Below are positions 34,992-42,939 of a DNA stretch of 64,000 bases, one piece after another (the first letter of the stretch is position 1; the number at the start of each line of letters is the position of its first letter). The notes beneath the pieces were generated by a model. That model saw nothing but the letters and a program-made list of their open reading frames with translations. It ran no database searches and was not told where the DNA came from. The stretch is from Ruoffia tabacinasalis. GTDB taxonomy: Bacteria; Bacillota; Bacilli; Lactobacillales; Aerococcaceae. The stretch spans positions 9,326 through 73,325 of the forward strand of contig NZ_JBHSHQ010000049.1 in the NCBI RefSeq assembly GCF_042652985.1. The letters are read 5' to 3'. A program made the position numbers and the translations under genes.

Positions 34992-36104
34992 ATGAAAATC
35001 AATCGAATCATCTTATCTGGTGGAGGAACTGGGGGACATATTTATCCAGCTCTTGCAATTTATAATCGAATGAAAGAACTCAATCCGGACTTAGAATGTT
35101 TATACATCGGTACAGACAAAGGTCTCGAAGCAAGTATTGTTCCAAACGCGAATATTGACTTTAAATCCATTGAGATATCTGGTTTAAAACGTAGTTTATC
35201 GCTGGATAATATAAAAGTCGCTTGGCAAATGTTAACGAGCACACAAAAAGCGAAGAAATTAATCAAAGAATTTCAACCTGAATTAGTCATAGGAACTGGC
35301 GGCTTCGTATGTGCACCTGTCCTTTATGGAGCAACCCAATTAGGTATTCCGACACTGATTCATGAACAAAATAGTGTCGCGGGAGTAACTAATAAATTCT
35401 TAAGTCGCTTTGTAGATAAAGTTGCGACGTCTTTTTATGAAGTTGAGAATGACTTTGCAAAAGTTAGTCACAAAGTGGCATTTACTGGAAACCCACGAGG
35501 GCAAGAAGTAACAAACTATGCTAAAGATGAGCATATTCTATCTAAAAATTATGACTTTAATGACCAATTACCAACAGTACTAATATTTGGAGGTAGTCGT
35601 GGTGCGCCAGCTATTAATAAAGCAGCTGTAGAATCCATCGAAGCCTTTGCTAATAAAGAGTATCAAGTAATTATTGGGACTGGTTCAGTTCATCACTCAG
35701 AATGGATGACTTATATACAAGAGAACCAGATTAAAGTACCTAATAATGTTAAAATAGTACCATACATTGATAATATGCCGGCACTATTTCAAAGCATTGA
35801 CTTAGTTGTTTGCCGAAGTGGCGCAACGACATTAGCAGAATTGACAACACTTGGGCTTCCGAGTATTTTAATTCCTAGTCCATACGTTACGAACAATCAT
35901 CAAGAGATGAATGCCATGGCATTAGTGAATAATCAAGCTGCTGAAATGATTAAGGAAAGTCAACTTGACTCAAGTCAATTAGTTCATACGATTGATCGAA
36001 TGATACTAGATCAAAAAGCATTAAATAAAATGGCAGAAAATGCCAAAAAATTAGGTACGCCACATGCAATAGATGATATTATTAAACTAGTTGAATCTAT
36101 TTAA
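34992..36104 (+). CDS. murG: UDP-GlcNAc--lipid I GlcNAc transferase MurG
   Basis: 370 residues, a GT-B fold glycosyltransferase at the inner membrane face that makes lipid II. It has the glycine-rich N-terminal loop SGGGTGGHIYPALAI, the second loop FGGSRGAPAINKA, and the nucleotide-sugar site CRSGATTLAELTTLGLPSILIPSPYVTNNHQEMNA. The ATG has AGGAG upstream. It hands lipid II to the septal or lateral machinery and is the substrate source for MurT/GatD. Confidence 0.96.
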   Translation: MKINRIILSGGGTGGHIYPALAIYNRMKELNPDLECLYIGTDKGLEASIVPNANIDFKSIEISGLKRSLSLDNIKVAWQMLTSTQKAKKLIKEFQPELVIGTGGFVCAPVLYGATQLGIPTLIHEQNSVAGVTNKFLSRFVDKVATSFYEVENDFAKVSHKVAFTGNPRGQEVTNYAKDEHILSKNYDFNDQLPTVLIFGGSRGAPAINKAAVESIEAFANKEYQVIIGTGSVHHSEWMTYIQENQIKVPNNVKIVPYIDNMPALFQSIDLVVCRSGATTLAELTTLGLPSILIPSPYVTNNHQEMNAMALVNNQAAEMIKESQLDSSQLVHTIDRMILDQKALNKMAENAKKLGTPHAIDDIIKLVESI

Positions 36105-36144
36105 TAAGTAATTTAGACTAAATATTTTCGAGGAGGTGAAAGCT

Positions 36145-37536
36145 ATGAGTAATAATGAGCGGCGAGGAAATTATCGAACAGGACCTCAAAATACGCCAAA
36201 TAATCGTGAACCAAACCGACCAGAAAGAGGGCAATCCAGTCAATACAGTCAATCTAGACAATCTAGACAGGCAAGCGGACCATCTCAAACGATCCGAGGG
36301 AACTATCGCATCGACAGTAATGGAAATCCGATTATTCCAAAGCAAAGTGGCATAACAAATCGAGACGAACTTGAGCAAGATTATTTCACTCGGACTCAAA
36401 ACACCCAAACTGAAGGGAATCAGAATCGAGAAGAACAGTATCAACCGAATCAAGTTATTCATCCGATACCACCTCAGTCAGGTCCTGTTCAACAGCGACG
36501 TGTATATCATATGGATGATTACAGACGCGATCAGAATGAGTTTCATAGTCGTGCAAATCAACCAAATAGTCGAAACTTCGACCAACCTCAATCAAACACT
36601 CGAGAAAGAGCGACTAGACAGCAAAATCAGAATTTGAATCGAAGTCGAAATCAAAATCTGAACAGAAATCAGAACTTAAACCGAAATTACTCAGGCAATC
36701 AACCACCACGAAGAAATCAACCTCAAGGTAGTCGAACTAATTGGTATTATAACTTGCATCAAAGGGTCAATAGACAGATGAATAAAAGTTCTAATGCGAC
36801 CTTGCCAGAAGGAAAGACTGTACTATTTGCAGTTTTTGCATTAATATACCTAACAATGCTAGTGACGGGTTGGCAATTAATGCCGTTTAATAAAGTGAAT
36901 AATTTAGTCGTCACAGGAACCGAGCTTGTTCCGGAAACGTTTGTAAAAGGATCGTCTCGAATATATAAATTCGATGAAGTGGATGAAGTTATGAGCCAAA
37001 GACAAGACATTGAAGCGACAATTAAAGAGGAAAATCCTTTAATTGAAAGTGTCGTATTTAATCGACCAGATTGGAAGCAATTAGAAATTAATGTTGTTGA
37101 ACATGACCTTGTGGGGTTAATTAACCAAGATGGTTATCATCCAGTCTTGAATAACGGTGAGATTCTGAATGTATCTGGAAACCAAGAATTAGCAAATATA
37201 GCCAATGAAGCATTACCAGAATTAATCGGCTTCGATACAAGTGGAAAACTGACGGAAGTTGCACAAGGTTTGCGTCAAATTGATCCAGAGATATTAGCTA
37301 TGATGGAGACGGTGACTTCCGCAGATGACGAGAATAAACCGAATGCCATTGTTGTTGAAATGGAAGACGGAAATACCATTAATGCCATTATTTCGACTTT
37401 TGCTCAAAAAGTGCAATATTATCCGGATATTTTAACACAATTAGACGGACAAACCGGAGTGATTAATTTTGAAGTCGGTGCATACTTCACACCAGCAGAA
37501 GATTCTGCTAATAGTGTCAAACTTGACAATAATTAA
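36145..37536 (+). CDS. divIB: Cell division protein DivIB/FtsQ with a long Gln/Asn/Arg-rich cytoplasmic region
   Basis: 463 residues. The cytoplasmic part (1-~222) is low-complexity, rich in Gln, Asn and Arg, and includes a short repeat of the type NQNLNR near residues 162-182. One membrane helix (~224-245) precedes the extracellular POTRA and beta domains (FNKVNNLVVTGTELVP, SVVFNRPDWKQLEINVVEHDLVG). DivIB binds FtsL/DivIC in the divisome. The family's cytoplasmic part is usually much shorter or charged rather than Q/N-rich. The ATG at 36145 follows GAGGAGGTG; GTG 36136 overlaps that site. Confidence 0.92.
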   Translation: MSNNERRGNYRTGPQNTPNNREPNRPERGQSSQYSQSRQSRQASGPSQTIRGNYRIDSNGNPIIPKQSGITNRDELEQDYFTRTQNTQTEGNQNREEQYQPNQVIHPIPPQSGPVQQRRVYHMDDYRRDQNEFHSRANQPNSRNFDQPQSNTRERATRQQNQNLNRSRNQNLNRNQNLNRNYSGNQPPRRNQPQGSRTNWYYNLHQRVNRQMNKSSNATLPEGKTVLFAVFALIYLTMLVTGWQLMPFNKVNNLVVTGTELVPETFVKGSSRIYKFDEVDEVMSQRQDIEATIKEENPLIESVVFNRPDWKQLEINVVEHDLVGLINQDGYHPVLNNGEILNVSGNQELANIANEALPELIGFDTSGKLTEVAQGLRQIDPEILAMMETVTSADDENKPNAIVVEMEDGNTINAIISTFAQKVQYYPDILTQLDGQTGVINFEVGAYFTPAEDSANSVKLDNN

Positions 37537-37577
37537 GATAAGTTATATGTAATTATACTTACATTTATCTTTTTTTC
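37535..37577 (+). terminator. Possible terminator between divIB and ftsA
   Basis: AAGATAA pairs with TTATCTT and, inside, ATGTAA with TTACAT; a seven-T run follows. It is weak and AT-rich. After it, TGC-TAATAT (near 37603) is a possible extended -10 for an ftsA promoter. Confidence 0.5.
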
Positions 37578-37678
37578 TTCTATTAAAATGAAGTTTGTGC
37601 TAATATAGGTAATGTGAAATTGAAGAAAATTAAACAAAATATAGAAAAATAATTAGCCAGAAGGGGGTTAATACCTAA

Positions 37679-39232
37679 ATGAGAAATCAAGAAATTTTTG
37701 TTAGTTTAGATATTGGTACGACCTCAATTAAAGTCGTTGTCGCTGAGTATATTAATGGAAATATTAATATTATCGGTGTGGGAAATGAAAAATCACGTGG
37801 ATTGAGTCGTGGGGTTATCGTCGATATAGATGATACAGTCAACTCGATTCAAAGAGCCATTTCTCAAGCAGAACGCAAAGCAAATGTTAAAATTAACGAA
37901 GTGATCGTTGGTGTTCCAAGTAATCAAATTATGGTAGAAGATTGCCACGGTATGATTGCTGTTGCAAGCGATAATAGGGAAATAACTGCCCTAGACGTTG
38001 AGAATGTAATCAATGCAGCTAAAGTTCGTTCAGTACCACCTGAAAGAGAAATTATCTCAATTATTCCTGAAGAATTTATTGTCGATGGATTTAACGGAAT
38101 TAAAGATCCAAGAGGTATGATTGGAGTTCGTTTAGAGCTCTATGCTCGTTTAATTACAGGACCAAGAACAATCATTCATAATATTAGACGTTGTGTTCAA
38201 AAAGCAGGTTTATCAATCAGTGAACTTGTCGTTCAACCAGAAGCAATTGCATCCGTAGCTTTATCAGCAGATGAACGAGAATTCGGAACAGTGGTTGTTG
38301 ATATGGGTGGTGGACAATCAAGTGCATCCATTATGTATGACGGCCAGATGAAATATTCATTCGTGGATCAAGAGGGTGGAGATTTCGTTACAAAAGATAT
38401 CTCAGTTATTCTAAACACGTCACTTGATTCAGCTGAGCGAATCAAACGAGAATATGGCTTTGCTATCGCAAGTCAAACTACAGACGATGAGTACTTCCCA
38501 GTTGAAACAGTTGGAAAGAAAGAACCTGTCCGTGTAGATGAACATTATCTTGCTGAAATTATCGAAGCACGTTTAGTGCAAATCTTTGAAACATTATATG
38601 AAGAATTAAATCGTGTTGACGGACTCGATTTACCTGGAGGATATGTTCTGACAGGTGGAGCTGTGTCTTTACCAGGAGTCCTAGACTTAGCTAAACGATA
38701 CTTTGGAAGTAAAGTTCGCTTATTTATTCCTGAAGAAATGGGAATGCGTAATCCAATTTATACGACAAGCCTTGGAATGATCGAATATGCTGCAAATCTT
38801 GATGATGTGCACCGAATTGCTCAAGGAACTTTTGCAGTTCCTTCACAAGCTGCCCCAAGACAATCTATGCCGCCACAAGGTGGACAAAGACGTCCGGCAC
38901 CATCTAGTGGCCGTAACCAAGGGCAAGCGGCACGAGGTCAACAATCAGGTGACTTGTTCGGCGGTCAACGTCGTCAACCAGCTAACGAGACAAACCAAAT
39001 GGCAAACGACCAACGCACGATGCCAGACACTATGCCTAGTTCAAATCAACAAGAAGATTATCAACAATATAATTCATTTGATGACGACTATCGTTACGAA
39101 GATGCGGCATACTATGATGACTATTCGCAAGATGACGAAGCGAACAAATATTCAGAGCCTGTTACTGATCAAAGTAATGGGAATGGCATAACGGCAAAAG
39201 TCCGTGACTTTTTCCAAACATTTTTTGATTAA
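37679..39232 (+). CDS. ftsA: Cell division protein FtsA with an extended C-terminal linker
   Basis: 517 residues. The actin-like core (1-~385) has IGTTSIKVVVAEY, the SHS2/1C domain, VVDMGGGQSSASIMYDG, and VLTGGAVSLPG. The tail is unusual. From about residue 388 come roughly 110 residues rich in Gln, Arg, Gly and Pro, then Asp/Tyr, ending in an amphipathic helix (ITAKVRDFFQTFFD) that should bind the membrane. FtsA tethers FtsZ to the membrane. Many FtsA proteins have around 420-460 residues, so the linker is long. AAGGGGG precedes the ATG. Confidence 0.94.
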   Translation: MRNQEIFVSLDIGTTSIKVVVAEYINGNINIIGVGNEKSRGLSRGVIVDIDDTVNSIQRAISQAERKANVKINEVIVGVPSNQIMVEDCHGMIAVASDNREITALDVENVINAAKVRSVPPEREIISIIPEEFIVDGFNGIKDPRGMIGVRLELYARLITGPRTIIHNIRRCVQKAGLSISELVVQPEAIASVALSADEREFGTVVVDMGGGQSSASIMYDGQMKYSFVDQEGGDFVTKDISVILNTSLDSAERIKREYGFAIASQTTDDEYFPVETVGKKEPVRVDEHYLAEIIEARLVQIFETLYEELNRVDGLDLPGGYVLTGGAVSLPGVLDLAKRYFGSKVRLFIPEEMGMRNPIYTTSLGMIEYAANLDDVHRIAQGTFAVPSQAAPRQSMPPQGGQRRPAPSSGRNQGQAARGQQSGDLFGGQRRQPANETNQMANDQRTMPDTMPSSNQQEDYQQYNSFDDDYRYEDAAYYDDYSQDDEANKYSEPVTDQSNGNGITAKVRDFFQTFFD

Positions 39233-39261
39233 GACTTGATAGATAAACAGGAGGAATATAA

Positions 39262-40563
39262 ATGGAATTATCATTCGATTCAACAATGGGATATGATGGC
39301 GCAGTAATTAAAGTAATTGGTGTAGGTGGAGCAGGTGGAAATGCCGTTAATCGTATGATTAAAGATGAAGTTCAAGGTGTTGAATTCATCGTTGCAAATA
39401 CGGACACTCAAGCACTACAAGGTTCAGACGCTGAAATCAAAATCCAATTAGGCCCAAAAGTAACTAAAGGGTTAGGTGCAGGATCATTACCAGAAATTGG
39501 ACTTAAAGCAGCTGAAGAAAGTGAAGAGCAAATTCGCGAAGTACTAGAAGGAGCAGATTTAGTGTTTGTTACTGCTGGTATGGGTGGAGGTACTGGTACA
39601 GGTGCTGCACCAGTCGTGGCTAAGATTGCTAAAGACTTAGGCGCTTTAACAGTAGGTGTTGTAACACGTCCATTTACTTTTGAAGGACCAAAACGTGGAC
39701 GCTTTGCAGCTGAAGGATTGAAAAACTTAAAAGACGCGGTTGATACATTAGTAATTATCTCAAACAACCGTTTATTAGAAATCGTAGACCGTAAAACTCC
39801 AATGTTAGAAGCGTTCAGTGAAGCAGATAATGTTTTACGTCAAGGTGTACAAGGTATCTCTGATTTAATTACAGCACCAGGTTACGTTAACTTAGACTTT
39901 GCTGACGTGAAAACTGTAATGAAAGATCAAGGAACTGCATTAATGGGTGTTGGTCAGTCATCAGGTGAGAACCGTACGGCTGAAGCAACTAAGAAAGCTA
40001 TCTCATCACCATTATTAGAAGTATCTATTGATGGCGCAGAACAAATCTTATTAAACATTACAGGTGGAGAAGACTTAAGCTTATTCGAAGCACAAGATGC
40101 TAGTGATATTGTTGCAAATGCATCAAGTGGCGATGTAAACATTATCTTCGGTACGTCAATCAATAATGATTTAGGTGACGAAGTGATTGTTACAGTAATC
40201 GCAACTGGTATTGAGAATGAGAAGACTGATCGTAATAAAATGAGCACACCACCAAGACGCTCATTCAATACACCATCATCTTCAGCAGAACCAACTCAAC
40301 CAGCTCAAAGTCAACAACAACCAGAAACACCAAACCAATCAAACGAACCAACACCACGTCGTCAACAAAAACGTGATTTATTCAGTGATTGGGATATTAA
40401 TAGAGAAACAAATACACGTGACGTAGATACATCTGAAGCAGATTCTAAACCTAAACGTCAATTTGAACGTCCAAATACGGATGGATCAGGAAGTCGTCAA
40501 AGTGAAGTGAATGATTCAGATGAATTAGATACACCACCATTTTTCCGTAAACGTCATCGTTAA
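39262..40563 (+). CDS. ftsZ: Cell division protein FtsZ
   Basis: 433 residues, tubulin-like GTPase that forms the Z ring. The GTP loop GGGTGTG is at residues 108-114, with the T7 loop NLDFADVKTVM downstream. After the core (to ~320) a disordered linker rich in Pro, Gln, Ser and Arg leads to the conserved C-terminal peptide DTPPFFRKRHR, which binds FtsA and EzrA. GGAGG precedes the ATG. It ends at the terminator at 40600. Codon use in this gene is strongly biased toward a small set, as expected for a highly expressed protein. Confidence 0.97.
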   Translation: MELSFDSTMGYDGAVIKVIGVGGAGGNAVNRMIKDEVQGVEFIVANTDTQALQGSDAEIKIQLGPKVTKGLGAGSLPEIGLKAAEESEEQIREVLEGADLVFVTAGMGGGTGTGAAPVVAKIAKDLGALTVGVVTRPFTFEGPKRGRFAAEGLKNLKDAVDTLVIISNNRLLEIVDRKTPMLEAFSEADNVLRQGVQGISDLITAPGYVNLDFADVKTVMKDQGTALMGVGQSSGENRTAEATKKAISSPLLEVSIDGAEQILLNITGGEDLSLFEAQDASDIVANASSGDVNIIFGTSINNDLGDEVIVTVIATGIENEKTDRNKMSTPPRRSFNTPSSSAEPTQPAQSQQQPETPNQSNEPTPRRQQKRDLFSDWDINRETNTRDVDTSEADSKPKRQFERPNTDGSGSRQSEVNDSDELDTPPFFRKRHR

Positions 40564-40599
40564 TAAAGAGTTAAGATGCTAAAGCATCAAAATAATAAT

Positions 40600-40627
40600 A
40601 GAGGAATCAGTATTGGTTCCTCTTTTT
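40600..40627 (+). terminator. Rho-independent terminator of ftsA-ftsZ
   Basis: AGAGGAA pairs with TTCCTCT around a 10-base loop, followed by five T. It separates ftsZ from the yggT-ylmH-divIVA group. Confidence 0.75.
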
Positions 40628-40630
40628 ATT

Positions 40631-40659
40631 TATCAATAAGGAAAGATTTATGTTATAAT
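40631..40659 (+). promoter_or_regulatory. Extended -10 promoter of yggT-ylmH-divIVA
   Basis: TATCAA (40631-40636), a 17-base spacer and TGT-TATAAT (-10 at 40654-40659), 33 bases before the yggT start. Confidence 0.65.
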
Positions 40660-40691
40660 TCATAAGATAAGAATTTAAGGGAGTGTTATAG

Positions 40692-40955
40692 TTGGGCCTT
40701 TTGAGCTTAGTTTCTAATTTATTTCAGGCATATACACTGGTTTTAGTCGTATACGCACTATTATCATGGTTACCAGGTGCCCGTGAAAGTGCCTTAGGAC
40801 AATTTATTGTTAAATTAGCACGACCATATTTGGATATATTTGATCGATTCATCCCGCCATTAGGGGGCATTAGTTTCAATGTTATTATTGCAATTTTTGT
40901 TTTACGATTTATCCGAGATGGTTTAATCTGGATATTGGCAGCAATATTATTTTAA
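40692..40955 (+). CDS. YggT family membrane protein (YlmG)
   Basis: 87 residues with two membrane helices, a YggT domain: YALLSWLPGARES (conserved SWLPG), ARPYLDIFDRFIPPLGGISF. The start is TTG 40692, with AAGGGAG upstream. In Gram-positives it lies between sepF and ylmH; here it directly follows the ftsZ terminator. Its role is linked to division and membrane protein placement in plastids and bacteria, but the mechanism is not established. Confidence 0.88.
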   Translation: MGLLSLVSNLFQAYTLVLVVYALLSWLPGARESALGQFIVKLARPYLDIFDRFIPPLGGISFNVIIAIFVLRFIRDGLIWILAAILF

Positions 40956-40971
40956 AAATGTGGTGAATTAA

Positions 40972-41754
40972 ATGTCAGATGATATATATCAACATTATCG
41001 ACCCGAAGAGCAACCGTTTATTGATAAAGTGTTCGGTTGGATAGATCAAGTAGATTTAACTTATGCGCCTTATACAACTGTATTTTTAACACCGCGAGAG
41101 AAGATGATTGTTGAACAACTTGTCGCAAGTCGAGATGAGATTTCAGTTATTTTCAGAGGTGGTTATGAAGGTGCGGAACGTAAACAAGCCTGTATTTATC
41201 CGCAGTATTATGAACCGAATGATGAAGATTTTACAATCGTTCTATTCAACATTAAATATCCAGAAAAATTTGGAAATTTAACACATGGTAGAATTCTTGG
41301 AACTTTTATTTCAACTGGAATTGAAAGAGAGCGCATTGGGGATATTATTACAGATGGAACAAATTGGCATGCACTCGTTGATGCATCAATTAGTGACTAT
41401 TTGAAAACTCAAGTGACTAAAATCGCGAATGTCGGAGTTCAATTGGAAGAGTTATCATTTGATGATATATTAACCTCAGAAGAACAATGGGAAGTAAAGC
41501 ATGTAATTTCTAGCTCTTTACGGCTTGACACTTTATTAAGCAAAGTCTATAATTTTTCTAGACAGCGTGCGAAAAATTCAGTCTCACAAGGTGATGTGAA
41601 AGTGAATTTCGTTCCAATGGAGAGACCTGACGTTGAGATTGGTATCAATGATATCATTTCATTACGTAAGTTTGGACGCTTCTGGATCAATGATATCGAG
41701 GGTATGACTAAGAAAGATAATTATCGATTAAACGTCAATGTGCTTTTAAAGTAA
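40972..41754 (+). CDS. ylmH: YlmH-like RNA-binding protein with S4 domain
   Basis: 260 residues. An N-terminal region (IYQHYRPEEQPFIDKVFGWI, AERKQACIYPQYYEP) is typical of YlmH, and a C-terminal S4 RNA-binding domain starts near residue 180 (SSLRLDTLLSKVYNFSRQRAKNSVSQGDVKVNF). YlmH homologues bind ribosomes and are linked to stalled 50S rescue in B. subtilis. It is the standard neighbour upstream of divIVA. A GTGGTGA ribosome site lies before the ATG. Confidence 0.92.
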   Translation: MSDDIYQHYRPEEQPFIDKVFGWIDQVDLTYAPYTTVFLTPREKMIVEQLVASRDEISVIFRGGYEGAERKQACIYPQYYEPNDEDFTIVLFNIKYPEKFGNLTHGRILGTFISTGIERERIGDIITDGTNWHALVDASISDYLKTQVTKIANVGVQLEELSFDDILTSEEQWEVKHVISSSLRLDTLLSKVYNFSRQRAKNSVSQGDVKVNFVPMERPDVEIGINDIISLRKFGRFWINDIEGMTKKDNYRLNVNVLLK

Positions 41755-41794
41755 ATTACATAACTTGAATATATTTGAAAGGATTTGTAAATTC

Positions 41795-42682
41795 ATGGTA
41801 TTAACACCTAACGAAATATTAAATAAAGAATTTAATTCGAAGTTTCGCGGATATGACTCAGACCAGGTTAATGATTATTTAGATATAATTGTTGCGGACT
41901 TTGAAAAGATGATTGCGGAGAATAATGAACTTAAGAAAGACTTAGCAGCATCAAAAGAAAAAAATGAGTATTTTGCACAATTACAAGACTCATTAAACAG
42001 TTCAATTGTAGTCGCTCAAGAAGCAGCAGATCGCTTGAAACAAAACGCACGTAAAGAAGCAGAACTTATCTTATTCGAAGCAGAAAGAGAAGCAGATCGA
42101 ATGATTAATAGTGCTTCAGATACAGCAAAAAATATTGTCACTGAATCTGATGCATTACGCCGTTCAAGCAAATCTTACCGTAATAAACTAGAGCAAATGA
42201 TTCGCCAACAACTTGAAGTTGTAACGAGTGAAGAGTATCATAGATTATTTGATGAAGAGATAGAATCACAATTTAATCCTGATCACTTCCATGAAGCAAC
42301 AAATCAACGAGTGAACCAACGCGTAGATCGACTTGAAGAAGAGAACAGTGCTGATTTTAATGCAGCGCATGAAATTACAAATGATCGCTTTATTGAAGAA
42401 GAAATCAGAAACGCGCCAGAACCTACTCCAGAAGTAGATTATCCGGCAACTATTGGTGTAGCTGATCATGAAGATACTGAAGCGACACGAGTTGATTTAA
42501 ATCGTGATGAGTTATTAAATAATGTTGAGCCAGAAGGGCATGAAATTGATTCTAGACACGCAGAATTAGAATCGATGATTGATGAAGAAGCACAAGCTGA
42601 AGCTGAACGCGAAAAACGTGCAGCTCAACGTCGTGAAAGTGTATTAGGGCAAACAATTAGAATTGAATTACCAAAAGATTAA
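41795..42682 (+). CDS. divIVA: Cell division initiation protein DivIVA
   Basis: 295 residues. The N-terminal lipid-binding motif LTPNEILNKEFNSKFRGYDSDQVNDYLD is followed by coiled coils (~30-140). A long acidic C-terminal region (to the end) includes EESSE-like and DHEDTEATR segments. It senses negative membrane curvature at septa and poles and recruits division and wall proteins. The ATG at 41795 follows GAAAGGA; ATG 41765 has no ribosome site and would disrupt the N-terminal motif. It ends just before the ileS T-box leader. Confidence 0.95.
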   Translation: MVLTPNEILNKEFNSKFRGYDSDQVNDYLDIIVADFEKMIAENNELKKDLAASKEKNEYFAQLQDSLNSSIVVAQEAADRLKQNARKEAELILFEAEREADRMINSASDTAKNIVTESDALRRSSKSYRNKLEQMIRQQLEVVTSEEYHRLFDEEIESQFNPDHFHEATNQRVNQRVDRLEEENSADFNAAHEITNDRFIEEEIRNAPEPTPEVDYPATIGVADHEDTEATRVDLNRDELLNNVEPEGHEIDSRHAELESMIDEEAQAEAEREKRAAQRRESVLGQTIRIELPKD

Positions 42683-42699
42683 TAAGAACAAGTTAATCT

Positions 42700-42906
42700 T
42701 AGGATACTTTTAGCGAGTCAAGAGTGGTGAAAGCTTGGCAGTCCCTCCTTTGATTAATATCATCTTTGTGTTTGTTATGGTGAAAGTAAGTAATCATAAC
42801 CGCTTAAATAGCGTTAACATTTAGAGTGAATAAGTCATCTTTAGGGATAACTTATTAATTTGGGTGGTACCGCGTTTATAACGTCCCTTTTTTAGGGGCG
42901 TTTTTT
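42700..42906 (+). promoter_or_regulatory. T-box riboswitch, isoleucine specific, controlling ileS
   Basis: GGGTGGTACCGCG at 42862-42874 is the T-box sequence. A short terminator stem (ACGTCCC with GGGGCGT) follows at 42881-42901 with a T run. Two adjacent AUC triplets at 42759-42764 (AATATCATC) provide the Ile specifier; which one is read is not resolved. The 5' end is approximate because I could not identify the promoter, which may lie within the end of divIVA. Confidence 0.88.
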
Positions 42907-42939
42907 ATGTTTAATAAATCAATCAGATTGGAGATAATA

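Noticed and set aside
36145..36816. CRISPR-like or tandem DNA repeat within divIB
   Set aside because: The repeated AAYCAGAAY-type bases reflect short protein repeats (NQNLNR) and are irregular in spacing.
38830..39191. Second open frame over the end of ftsA
   Set aside because: Frame-shifted reading of the repetitive Gln/Arg linker, without a start signal.
39408..39767. Minus-strand open frame of 119 codons within ftsZ
   Set aside because: Shadow of the strongly biased ftsZ codon use; no start signal and low-complexity Ser/Ala/Pro composition.
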